From assembly GCF_000153725.1 (NCBI RefSeq), contig NZ_DS022276.1, positions 2,029,495-2,093,494 on the forward strand: 64,000 nucleotides of DNA, read 5' to 3'. The translations under genes were made by a program, and so were the position numbers. Every line of letters starts with the position of its first letter. Position 1 is the first letter of the stretch. This document shows, piece after piece, positions 9,721 through 17,744 of the stretch. The notes beneath the pieces are model-generated. The model saw nothing but the letters and a program-made list of their open reading frames with translations. It was not told the DNA's origin and ran no database searches. This stretch comes from Salipiger bermudensis HTCC2601 (GTDB lineage Bacteria > Pseudomonadota > Alphaproteobacteria > Rhodobacterales > Rhodobacteraceae).

Positions 9721-10677
9721 TTGACCGAGCGCAGCCTGAACCAGCCCCTCGGGGGCAACCAGATGCCCCGCACCGGAGGCCCCGCCACGATGATGCGGCT
9801 GCCCGCCGCCGAGACCGCCGCGGGGCTCGACGCCTGCTTCGTCGGCATCCCGATGGATATCGGCACCTCGAACCGCCCCGGCACCCGGCTTGGCCCGCGC
9901 CAGATCCGCGACGAGAGCCGGATGATCCGGCCCTACAACATGGCCACCGGCGCCGCCCCCTTCGAGCACCTGCAGGTGGCCGATATCGGTGACGTGCCGA
10001 TCAACCTCTTCGACCTGAAGAAATCCGTCGACATCATCACCGAGCATTACCGCGGCATCCTCGCCCACGGCGCGATCCCGTTGACGCTTGGCGGCGATCA
10101 CACGCTGACCTGGCCGATCCTGCGCGCCATCAAGGAGCGCCACGGGCCGGTGGCGCTGATCCACGTGGACGCGCATTCCGACACCAACGAGGAGATGTTC
10201 GGCGAGACCGTCGCCCATGGCTGCCCGTTCCGCAGGGCCTGGGAGGATGGCTGCCTGATCAACGACAAGGTGTTCCAGATCGGGCTGCGGGGTACCGGCT
10301 ACGCCGCCGACGATTTCGACTGGGGGCGCAAGCAGGGCTGGACCTGCATTCAGGCCGAGGAGTGCTGGTACAAGTCGCTGGCGCCGCTGATGGCCGAGAT
10401 CCGCGCCAAGATCGGCGATGCGCCGGTCTACCTGACCTACGACATCGACAGTCTCGACCCGGCCTTCGCGCCCGGCACCGGCACCGTCGAGGTCGGCGGG
10501 CTGACCACCATGCAGGGGCTCGAGATCATCCGCGGCTGCGCGGGGCTGAACCTCGCGGGCTGCGATCTGGTCGAGGTCTCGCCGCCCTACGATCCGGCGG
10601 GCAACACCTCGGTGATCGCGGCGAATTACCTCTACGAGATGCTCTGCGCCCTGCCGGGCGTGCCGCAGCGCGGCTGA
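9721..10677 (+). CDS. Ureohydrolase, agmatinase/guanidinobutyrase type
   Basis: A 318-residue binuclear manganese hydrolase that removes urea from a guanidino group (agmatine to putrescine, or guanidinobutyrate to GABA). Metal ligands are all visible: GGDH (His127), DAHSD (150-154) and DIDSLDP (241-247), followed by APGTGTVEVGG. I favour the TTG start because AAGGAG lies six bases upstream; an in-frame ATG 42 bases earlier has no such site. It is the last gene of the amine importer operon, and its presence is the main clue to the operon's role. Agmatinase and guanidinobutyrase cannot be separated by eye. Confidence 0.88.
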   Translation: MTERSLNQPLGGNQMPRTGGPATMMRLPAAETAAGLDACFVGIPMDIGTSNRPGTRLGPRQIRDESRMIRPYNMATGAAPFEHLQVADIGDVPINLFDLKKSVDIITEHYRGILAHGAIPLTLGGDHTLTWPILRAIKERHGPVALIHVDAHSDTNEEMFGETVAHGCPFRRAWEDGCLINDKVFQIGLRGTGYAADDFDWGRKQGWTCIQAEECWYKSLAPLMAEIRAKIGDAPVYLTYDIDSLDPAFAPGTGTVEVGGLTTMQGLEIIRGCAGLNLAGCDLVEVSPPYDPAGNTSVIAANYLYEMLCALPGVPQRG

Positions 10678-10872
10678 GGGCTGGCGGCAACAGGGGCGGA
10701 GCGGGGCGCACCCTTGCTCTGCGCCGAAATGTAAGGTGGTGACAGCGCGCACCAGTGCCGGCTCTGTGGCGCGTTGCTTGTCACGAATATGAGGGGGCGG
10801 CGCGTGAGACGGCTGGCGAAAACCCGCTCGCTTTGCATGCAAAGCAAGGGGTTCAGAGCCATCATGAAGGGA
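10678..10872. other. Intergenic region before tRNA-Cys, no gene seen
   Basis: Apart from a perfect 14-base palindrome CTTTGCATGCAAAG at 10831-10844 I see no coding or RNA feature here. The palindrome lies downstream of the minus-strand tRNA gene and could be part of its 3' processing or termination region, but it lacks a T run. Confidence 0.5.
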
Positions 10873-10946
10873 TGGAGGCGAGTACCGGAATCGAACCGGT
10901 GTACACGGATTTGCAATCCGCTGCGTCACCACTCCGCCAACTCGCC
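10873..10946 (-). tRNA. tRNA-Cys (anticodon GCA)
   Basis: Read on the minus strand, this is a 74-base cloverleaf: acceptor arm GGCGAGT pairs with ACTCGCC, the anticodon loop is TTGCAAA between CGGA and TCCG, giving anticodon GCA, and the T arm carries GGTTCGATTCC. The 3' CCA is encoded in the DNA, at 10873-10875. It stands alone with no neighbouring tRNA. Confidence 0.97.
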
Positions 10947-11187
10947 AGAGTGATGCACTCTCTAGGGCCCCGCCGCGGGGGCGTCAAGCGGTTATGGGCC
11001 CGCTTGGAAGATTCCTCGTGCCGTGGATTGCCCCTTCACCTGCGCCCGGCTCTGCGGTTAGGATTCGATATCGAGTGGCGTACCCAGTGCAGATTTCCGA
11101 AGACCTGCCCATCGTATCCGGCGTGGCGTCGCGTCAGCCGGGATTGTGGCGGAAATAAGAGTGTGGAAACCGGCCCGGGGTTGTTCT

Positions 11188-11211
11188 AACCCTTGATCGA
11201 AAAGGTTTTTT
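11188..11211 (+). terminator. Weak hairpin with T run ahead of the Hpt operon
   Basis: AACCCTT and AAAGGTT form a 7-bp stem with one A-C mismatch and a six-base loop, followed by TTTT. It sits 25 bases before the first gene of the polysaccharide/phosphorelay operon. It could be an attenuator or the end of an unannotated transcript on this strand; the stem is weak. Confidence 0.35.
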
Positions 11212-11235
11212 GCCTGTGTTGAGGAGTGAGCAAAC

Positions 11236-11559
11236 GTGAGTGATGCATATTCGGCAACGTTGAAGCTGCTGCAGGGCAGATTCATCGACGGGCTTCCCGA
11301 GATGCTGCGCCCGGTCAAGGAGACGCTCGGGCGCGAGAATGTCGAGCTCGCCGAGATCCACGATCTGCATCGCATCCTGCACGAGGCGGCGGGCAACGCC
11401 GGGATGCTCGGGTTCACCGATCTGCACCGGCTTCTCAAGGACGCGCTCAGGATGCTCGAGACCGCCGAGGCCGAGAACCGCACCCTCACGGATCCCGAAC
11501 GCAACGCCCTGATCGTGGCGCTGGCGGGCATCATGCGGGCGCGGGAGGCGGCTCTTTGA
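11236..11559 (+). CDS. Hpt (histidine phosphotransfer) domain protein
   Basis: A 107-residue all-helical protein. The Hpt signature appears as HEAAGNAGMLG with the phospho-acceptor His49; the basic residue that usually lies three after the histidine is an alanine here, which is an odd feature. The start is GTG with GAGGAG nine bases upstream. It would carry a phosphoryl group between receiver domains. It opens an eight-gene run that also encodes a sensor kinase and two receivers, so a phosphorelay is likely. Its stop overlaps the next start by four bases. Confidence 0.82.
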   Translation: MSDAYSATLKLLQGRFIDGLPEMLRPVKETLGRENVELAEIHDLHRILHEAAGNAGMLGFTDLHRLLKDALRMLETAEAENRTLTDPERNALIVALAGIMRAREAAL

Positions 11560-13478
11560 AGCACGTTCCCGGCCTGTTCGCGGCGCTTCTCGCAGCACAG
11601 ATCGGCTGTGCCTTGCCTGCCTTGGCGCAAAGCACAGCAGATGCGCCCGCCATCCAGTCCCGCGCCACCGAAACGCTGCGCCGCACGGTGCGCTTCGACG
11701 AGATCGGCTTTGATGCCGGCATCGAGTTCCGCCAGCTGTCCGGCGAGGTCACGTTCTTCCTGCCGGCGGCGCGCGCCGAGGCCATCGAGGGCGCCATGCT
11801 GCGCATCGAGCTCGAGCATGGCGAGAGCATGCAGACCGAGCGCTTCCTGTCGGTCGCACTGGCCGACCGCGTGGTGAAGGTGGCATCGCTCGAAGGCAGT
11901 TCCGGTCGCATGACCGTCGAGGTGCCGGTGCCCGACGGCGCGATCTCGGGCGGTTTCCTCAAGGTCACGCTCGGCTACTCCGGGGCACATTCCGAGCAGC
12001 TCTGCATCGATGAGCGGGCCTCGGGTGATTTCGTCTTCATCCGTCCGGGCTCCGCGCTCGAGCTCTATGTCCGCGGCGGCGAGCTGGACAGCCCGCTCGA
12101 TGTGGCGCGGCTGATGCCGCGCGACAAGCGGCTGGTGCTGGACGGCGAGGGGCCGGAGATGCTGCCCTTCGCGATGATGGCCGGTGCCGCCTATGATGCC
12201 GAGTTCGGCGCGGTGCGGGTTGGCGGAAGCGATGCCGGTGGCCGGGAATGGACCAGCGGTGCGCTGGTGGCGGGGCGCGACGGGGCGCGCGGCGGCCGCG
12301 TCGAAGTCATGGCGCTCGACGGGCGCCCGGCACTTGGGTTCGGTGGCAGCGATCCGGCGCTTGGTCTGGCCCTGCTCGAAAGCGAGTGGCAGGCGCTGGC
12401 AGCGGTCGACGGCATTGCGCCGGTCTCGCTCGATGGCGGAGAGGAGGCCTCCTCGCGGATCACCTTCGCGGAGCTGGGGGCGCCGAAGCTGCGGCAGAAC
12501 GTGGTCGGCAGCTCGACCTTCACCTTCAACTTCGCCGCCGATGCGCTGCCGTCAGGCACGCTGCCCGAGCGGCTCGAGCTTCTGGTCGCGGCGGCCAACT
12601 CCGCCTCGGGGCGTGGCGTCGCGGTCAGCGTCTTCGTAAACGACTCGATGGTCGGGTCGCGGCCGCTCGACAGCGCCGAGCCGGAATGGATGGATTTTGC
12701 CCTGCCCGCCGGGCTCATCGGGCGCGACAACCAGGTCGACATCCTCGTGCAGCGGCAGGTCGAGGGGGGCGGCTGCCGCTTCGCGCCGCAGGGATACCCG
12801 GCCGAGATCCTGCCGCAGAGCCGCTTCGTGCTGGGTGACGGACCTGCGCCGGGCGACGACTTCTTCCTCATGCGGCAGGCCTTCCGCGACGGCGTCACCG
12901 TGGTGGCAGAGCCGGGCGCGGCCGAGAGCGCATGGCCGCTGTTGCTGCCGCTTGCGGGCGCTCTGATCCCCGATCGTGCGACGGTCACCGGCGCGGCGCA
13001 GCTGTCGCAGGCCGAGGGGCCGTTCATCTATGTCGGCGCCAACCCGCCGGCGGGCAGCGATCCGGCGCTGCGTTTCGATCAGGGCGCGGTCGAGATCCTC
13101 GACGGCGATGGCGGGGTGATGTTCGCGGGATCCGGGCTCGAGGCACTGAGCTTCGTGCAGGTGGTCGAAACCGAGCAGGGGGCGGGCATCTGGATCCGCC
13201 CCGGTGATGGCCCGGCGCCGCAGCCGACCCGTTCGATACCGCTGCAGCTCGACCGGGGACAGCTGGCGATCCTCGACGAGGACGGGCTGGTGCTGTCGGT
13301 GGCGCGCAGCCGCACCGACCTGCTGCAAATCAGCTATCCCGACCAGACCGACCTGCTGCAGCTGCTGGCGAAGTACCGCCCGTGGATCGTGGGCGCGGCA
13401 TGGCTGGCGCTGACGCTGTTGCTGATCCGCTTCCTTCAGGGTGTCTACCGGAAGCGCCGGGACAGCTCCGAGGGCTGA
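11556..13478 (+). CDS. BcsB-like periplasmic subunit of a polysaccharide synthase
   Basis: A 640-residue protein with a signal peptide (ending ALA near residue 24), a large periplasmic region and one C-terminal membrane span (about 608-630) before a basic tail. That architecture and the early RRTVRFDEIGFDAGIEFRQL segment, followed by FFLPAARAEAIEGAML, resemble BcsB, the periplasmic partner of cellulose synthase. Internal segments such as FNFAADALPSGTLPERLELL and FVNDSMVGSRPLDS also fit the repeated carbohydrate-binding folds of BcsB. Start is TTG, overlapping the Hpt stop, with GGGAGG seven bases upstream. It precedes a BcsA-like glycosyltransferase. The polymer is unknown. Confidence 0.75.
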   Translation: MKHVPGLFAALLAAQIGCALPALAQSTADAPAIQSRATETLRRTVRFDEIGFDAGIEFRQLSGEVTFFLPAARAEAIEGAMLRIELEHGESMQTERFLSVALADRVVKVASLEGSSGRMTVEVPVPDGAISGGFLKVTLGYSGAHSEQLCIDERASGDFVFIRPGSALELYVRGGELDSPLDVARLMPRDKRLVLDGEGPEMLPFAMMAGAAYDAEFGAVRVGGSDAGGREWTSGALVAGRDGARGGRVEVMALDGRPALGFGGSDPALGLALLESEWQALAAVDGIAPVSLDGGEEASSRITFAELGAPKLRQNVVGSSTFTFNFAADALPSGTLPERLELLVAAANSASGRGVAVSVFVNDSMVGSRPLDSAEPEWMDFALPAGLIGRDNQVDILVQRQVEGGGCRFAPQGYPAEILPQSRFVLGDGPAPGDDFFLMRQAFRDGVTVVAEPGAAESAWPLLLPLAGALIPDRATVTGAAQLSQAEGPFIYVGANPPAGSDPALRFDQGAVEILDGDGGVMFAGSGLEALSFVQVVETEQGAGIWIRPGDGPAPQPTRSIPLQLDRGQLAILDEDGLVLSVARSRTDLLQISYPDQTDLLQLLAKYRPWIVGAAWLALTLLLIRFLQGVYRKRRDSSEG

Positions 13479-13481
13479 TCG

Positions 13482-15368
13482 GTGGCGCTCGACGCGGAAA
13501 GCGAGGCCATCGGCAACCTGCTCTACGATCGGGGCATCCTGACCGACGAGCAGCTCGACGAGGCCGAGGACCTTGCCGAGGCCTGGAACCTGGGCCTCGT
13601 CGAGGTGCTGCTGGGCAAGCGCTGGCTGAAGGCCGCCACGATCTACCGCGAGCTTGCCTATTACTACGACGTGCCGCTGCTGGACCTGTCCGAGACGCTA
13701 GCCGACAGCGCGCTTCTGCGCCGCTACGACGTCACCGAGATGACCGAGGCGCAGGTGATCCCCGTCCGCGAGGAGAATGGCCGCCTGACCGTGGCGACCG
13801 CGCGGCCCGGGCCTGTCACGCTGGTCAGGATCATCGAAATCTTCGGCAGCGAGGTCGACATCGCCGTGGCGACGCGGCTTGACATCTCGCTGGCGCTGCA
13901 GAGTGCGTTCCGCGAGGAACAGTCGCACGAGGCGGTCTACGGGCTGGCCGAGACCGACCCCGTGATGTCGGCCTCGAACGTGATCCTGCCGGCGCAAGTG
14001 GTGGTGCTTTACGGTTGCATCAGCCTGTTCCTGCTGGGGCTGGCTTTTGCGCCTGTGCCGACGCTGATCGCGCTCAACGTCGTGATGACGGTGTTCTATC
14101 TCGGCAACTTCCTGTTCAAGGCGACGCTGGTCTGGGTCGGCAGCGAGGCGCAGGAGCGCATGTCGCAGTCGATCGCCGCCGAGGCGGCGATGCTGCACGA
14201 TGACGAGTTGCCGGTCTACACCGTGCTGGTGCCGATGTTCCGCGAGCCCGAGGTGCTGCCGATCCTCACCAACGCGCTGCGCAACCTCGACTATCCGCTG
14301 GCCAAGCTCGACATCAAGATCGTGCTGGAAGAGAGCGACCACGACACCATCGAGGCGGCGCGCTCGCTCGACCTCGAGGGGGTGTTCGAGATCGTGCTGG
14401 TGCCGGCGTCGCATCCGCAGACCAAGCCCAAGGCCTGCAACTACGCGCTGCAATACGCGCGGGGCGACTTCCTCGTGATCTTCGACGCCGAGGACAAGCC
14501 CGAGCCCGACCAGCTCAAGAAGGTGATTGCCACCTTCCGGCAGTCCTCGCCCAACACCGCCTGTGTGCAGTGCCGCCTGAACTACTACAACGCGCAGGAA
14601 AACTGGCTGACGCGGATGTTCACGCTCGACTACTCGCTGTGGTTCGACCTGATGCTGCCCGGCCTGCAGCGCCTCGGGGTGCCGATCCCGCTGGGCGGCA
14701 CCTCGAACCACTTCCGCATGGACGTGCTGCGCCAGCTCAAGGCGTGGGATCCGCATAACGTGACCGAGGATGCCGACCTCGGCATCCGCCTCACGCAAAA
14801 GGGCTATCGGGTGGGGGTGATCGACTCGACCACCTTCGAGGAGGCCAACGTCTCGATCCCCAACTGGATCCGCCAGCGCTCGCGCTGGATCAAGGGCTAC
14901 ATGCAGACCTTCCTCGTGCACACGCGCCGCCCCGTGCACCTGGCGCGCACCGTCGGGCTGCCGGGGCTGATCGGCTTCGTGTTCTTCATCGGCGGCACCT
15001 TCCTGTCGGGTCTGCTGAACCCGATCTTCTGGGGCATCTTCGTGCTTTGGATGATCTTCGGCGCGCAGCTCATCGAGCCGTATTTCCCGCCCGCCATCCT
15101 CTACATGTCGCTGATCAACCTGCTCGCGGGCAACGCGCTGCTGATCTACCTGACGATGGTGGCCCCGTTCCGCCGGCGCTGGACCTATCTCGCGCCGTGG
15201 GGCGTGACGGTGGTGGGCTACTGGGTGCTGATGACCATCGCCTCCTACAAGGCGCTGAAGCAGCTGGTGTCGAACCCGTTCTACTGGGAGAAGACCCAGC
15301 ACGGCCTGTCCAAGCACACCGCCGCCGAGCTCAAGGCGGCCGGTGACGAGGGCGAGGCGGCGACGTGA
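13482..15368 (+). CDS. Processive family 2 glycosyltransferase with N-terminal MshEN-like domain
   Basis: A 628-residue inner-membrane synthase. Residues 1-145 resemble the N-terminal domain of type II secretion ATPases (MshEN/GspE-N), with two LG-spaced repeats (IGNLLYDRGILTDEQL, then LGLVEVLLGKRWL). Two membrane spans follow (about 167-215), then a GT2 domain with VLVPMFREPE (near 245), DAED (335-338), TED (428-430) and QRSRW (465-469), the signature of processive synthases such as BcsA. More C-terminal spans follow. There is no PilZ domain. MshEN domains bind cyclic di-GMP in other proteins (E. coli NfrB is a GT2 with one), so control by that messenger is plausible. GTG start with GAGGG upstream. 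Confidence 0.85.
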   Translation: MALDAESEAIGNLLYDRGILTDEQLDEAEDLAEAWNLGLVEVLLGKRWLKAATIYRELAYYYDVPLLDLSETLADSALLRRYDVTEMTEAQVIPVREENGRLTVATARPGPVTLVRIIEIFGSEVDIAVATRLDISLALQSAFREEQSHEAVYGLAETDPVMSASNVILPAQVVVLYGCISLFLLGLAFAPVPTLIALNVVMTVFYLGNFLFKATLVWVGSEAQERMSQSIAAEAAMLHDDELPVYTVLVPMFREPEVLPILTNALRNLDYPLAKLDIKIVLEESDHDTIEAARSLDLEGVFEIVLVPASHPQTKPKACNYALQYARGDFLVIFDAEDKPEPDQLKKVIATFRQSSPNTACVQCRLNYYNAQENWLTRMFTLDYSLWFDLMLPGLQRLGVPIPLGGTSNHFRMDVLRQLKAWDPHNVTEDADLGIRLTQKGYRVGVIDSTTFEEANVSIPNWIRQRSRWIKGYMQTFLVHTRRPVHLARTVGLPGLIGFVFFIGGTFLSGLLNPIFWGIFVLWMIFGAQLIEPYFPPAILYMSLINLLAGNALLIYLTMVAPFRRRWTYLAPWGVTVVGYWVLMTIASYKALKQLVSNPFYWEKTQHGLSKHTAAELKAAGDEGEAAT

Positions 15369-16786
15369 GGGATCTGGTCTGGAAGATCGCCCTCTGGCTG
15401 CTGGTCAGCGCGGCGATGCTGCTGCCTATCGCCTGGGTCGAGGGGCATGGCTTCCTGTCTTCCGCCACCATCCAGATGTGGGCCAAGGCCATCGTGCTGA
15501 CCGACGGGCCCGCGGTGTTCCGCGCCACCGACGCCTTCTTCCCGCCGTTGCCCTTCGCCATCGCACTGGTGATGCAGGTGCTGAGCGGCGGGACCGACAT
15601 CCCGCTGCCGCATGTGCTGAGCGCGGCGGTTGGCGGGCTGCTGGCGGTTGCGTGGTACTACAACCTCATCAACCGGGCGGCCTATGACCGTCTGTCGGCG
15701 GTGCTGGTGGTGCTGCTTCTGGTGCTGAACCCGGTCTTTCTGCGCTCTCTGAGCGAGGGGCCGAGCATGATGTTCCTCATCCTCGGCGCGTGGCTCTTCT
15801 TCAGGGGGCTGGTGAACATCCGCCTGTTCGGCACCGCGCCCGACATGATGAAGGTGGCGCTGGGGCTCCTGGTCGCGACGATGTCGCACGAGCTGGGCGT
15901 GCTTTTCGCGCTGGCCACGCTTCCGGCGCTGGTGCTGGCGGCGCGTCCGAGCCTGCTTCTGGTTTCGCCTTCGGGCTATCTCGTGTCGATGTTCTTTCCG
16001 GTGGTCGCCGCGGTGCTGTCGCTGTTCTTCGTCAGCGCGGTTCTGAAGACTGATTTCTTCGCGGTGCAGCTGCTGTCGCCCGACAGTGCATGGGCCGGGG
16101 CCACCTTTCTCGCGATCTTCTGTCTTCTGCCGGTGCCGCTGATGGTGATCTTCCGGCTGTTCCTCCAGCCGCGATTCTCGATGCCGCTCGGTGGCATGCT
16201 GCTGACGCTGGTCGGCATGGCTCTGCTGAACCGGGTCTACCCGGTGGAGCCCGATCCGGTCCTTGTGGCCGCCCCTGCGCTTGGCGCGATCCCGGTCGCG
16301 GCGCGCTGGTGGACGCGCACCTCGCTGCGCTCGACGCCGCTGGCCGCGCTGATGGTGCTTTCCGCGATGCTGGGCGGCTGGGCGCTGGGCACTCTGGGAG
16401 CGCCGGAGAGCCGTGCCTGGCTGCAGGCGGCGAGCGGGCGGATGGTGACCAACCCTGTGGCGCAGGCAGCACATGTCGCGGCGTTCCTGCGCGACCGCGA
16501 CGAGGTTCTCGCAGATGTCGAACGCCATCCGGATCTTGTCGCGGCGCTGGGAAATGCGAGCAATTTCATCGCGGCAGGCGATCCGGCCTATGATCGCGTG
16601 CTGTTCGGCGGCCGCCCGGCTGGAAAGTTCGTTGTCATCGGGGTGGATGAAAATGATCCAGTTGTTCGGGATCGCCTGTTGCGAGCGCTACCGAGACTGA
16701 AGAATAACAACGATTCGAGATTCGATCTCGTATATGACACGGGCAGCTGGATGGTTTACCGTGTGAACAGAGCAGGAGACACCTAA
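15365..16786 (+). CDS. Polytopic membrane protein of the polysaccharide locus
   Basis: A 473-residue protein with roughly ten hydrophobic segments covering residues 8-350 and a soluble C-terminal part of about 100 residues. Length and layout resemble GT-C type membrane glycosyltransferases, but I do not see their acidic loop motif clearly, so no reaction is assigned. It begins with GTG overlapping the synthase stop (GTGA), so it is made together with it. It may modify the polymer, supply a lipid-linked donor or help export. I do not recognise the family. Confidence 0.7.
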   Translation: MRDLVWKIALWLLVSAAMLLPIAWVEGHGFLSSATIQMWAKAIVLTDGPAVFRATDAFFPPLPFAIALVMQVLSGGTDIPLPHVLSAAVGGLLAVAWYYNLINRAAYDRLSAVLVVLLLVLNPVFLRSLSEGPSMMFLILGAWLFFRGLVNIRLFGTAPDMMKVALGLLVATMSHELGVLFALATLPALVLAARPSLLLVSPSGYLVSMFFPVVAAVLSLFFVSAVLKTDFFAVQLLSPDSAWAGATFLAIFCLLPVPLMVIFRLFLQPRFSMPLGGMLLTLVGMALLNRVYPVEPDPVLVAAPALGAIPVAARWWTRTSLRSTPLAALMVLSAMLGGWALGTLGAPESRAWLQAASGRMVTNPVAQAAHVAAFLRDRDEVLADVERHPDLVAALGNASNFIAAGDPAYDRVLFGGRPAGKFVVIGVDENDPVVRDRLLRALPRLKNNNDSRFDLVYDTGSWMVYRVNRAGDT

Positions 16787-17731
16787 GTGCGGAAGTTTAT
16801 CGCGGTCGACGACTCCGAGATCGCGCGAGAACTCATCAAGGCGACATTGGCCGATTTCGGCTATCACGACGTCTCGTCCTTCGGGAATCCGAAAGAGGCG
16901 CTCGAAAGCATGTCGGCCTCCGAAGTCGCAGCCGATCTGGTGCTGCTGGATGTGATGATGCCGGAAATGGATGGGGTCGAGCTTTGTGCGCGGATCCGGG
17001 CACTCGACAAGTGGCGCGACGTGCCAATCGTGATGCTCACCAGCCGCGAGGACAAGAGCACGCTGTCGCGGGCGTTCATGGCGGGTGCCAACGACTACCT
17101 TACCAAGCCCTTCGATCGCATCGAGTTCCAGGCGCGCCTGAGGGCGCAGCTGCGCCTCAAGGCCGAGCTCGACCGGCGTAAGTCTTCTGGTCCGCGCAGC
17201 GCGCGCGCGTCGCGCCGGGCCCGCTCGCAATTCTCGCTGCCGGGTCTGCTGGCTGATCGCGACGCGCTGCAGGATGCGCTCGCTCAGGTAAGCGACGAGC
17301 GGCTCGACGGGCTTGGTGTCTTTGCCCTCTCGGTCGATGCCACGGCGCGCAACACCGTCGATTTCAGCACCCGCGAGCGGCAGGCGATCCTTGCCGCGGT
17401 GGCCGAGGTGTTGGCGCAGGTGCGGATGCCGGCGGGCAACATGCTGGCGCATTGGGAGGGCGACACCTTTTGCGGTGCGTCTCTGGTGCACGATGACGAC
17501 GCGCTGCTTGCGGATGTGCGCGACCTCGCGATGTCGGTCAAGCGGGCGCTGGAATCGATGCCGGGCAAGCTCAAGGGCGCGTTGCCGGGCGTGAGCGTCG
17601 GGGTCACGCTTCCGGGCACCGCCGGCACCGTGTCGGAGGCGCTTGGCAAGGCGTTCGGCGCGCTCGAGGAACAGGCGCAGAAAGGCGGCAACGGGATCAA
17701 GGTCGCGGGCGCCAGCCAGCGGAACCACTAG
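16787..17731 (+). CDS. Response regulator with degenerate GGDEF domain
   Basis: A 314-residue two-domain protein. Residues 1-125 are a receiver with the acidic pair Asp8-Asp9, phospho-acceptor Asp55 (LVLLDVMMPEMDG), a TSRE switch and the lysine in LTKPFD. After a basic linker, residues 155-305 have the GGDEF fold outline, but the active-site loop reads EGDTF at 224-228 instead of GGDEF, and the end SVGVTLPG...GGNGIKV matches the family's last strand and helix. The changed Gly and Glu make cyclase activity unlikely. GTG start with AGGAG eight bases upstream. Confidence 0.85.
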   Translation: MRKFIAVDDSEIARELIKATLADFGYHDVSSFGNPKEALESMSASEVAADLVLLDVMMPEMDGVELCARIRALDKWRDVPIVMLTSREDKSTLSRAFMAGANDYLTKPFDRIEFQARLRAQLRLKAELDRRKSSGPRSARASRRARSQFSLPGLLADRDALQDALAQVSDERLDGLGVFALSVDATARNTVDFSTRERQAILAAVAEVLAQVRMPAGNMLAHWEGDTFCGASLVHDDDALLADVRDLAMSVKRALESMPGKLKGALPGVSVGVTLPGTAGTVSEALGKAFGALEEQAQKGGNGIKVAGASQRNH

Positions 17732-17744
17732 GGAGCGACAGGTC

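Noticed and set aside
10831-10844. Palindrome CTTTGCATGCAAAG as an operator or origin element
   Set aside because: No gene start is near enough and no DnaA boxes or T run accompany it.
15365-16786. Assignment of the polytopic protein as an ABC permease or polymer flippase
   Set aside because: No EAA loop or Wzx-like pattern is seen; the number of spans alone is not enough to name it.
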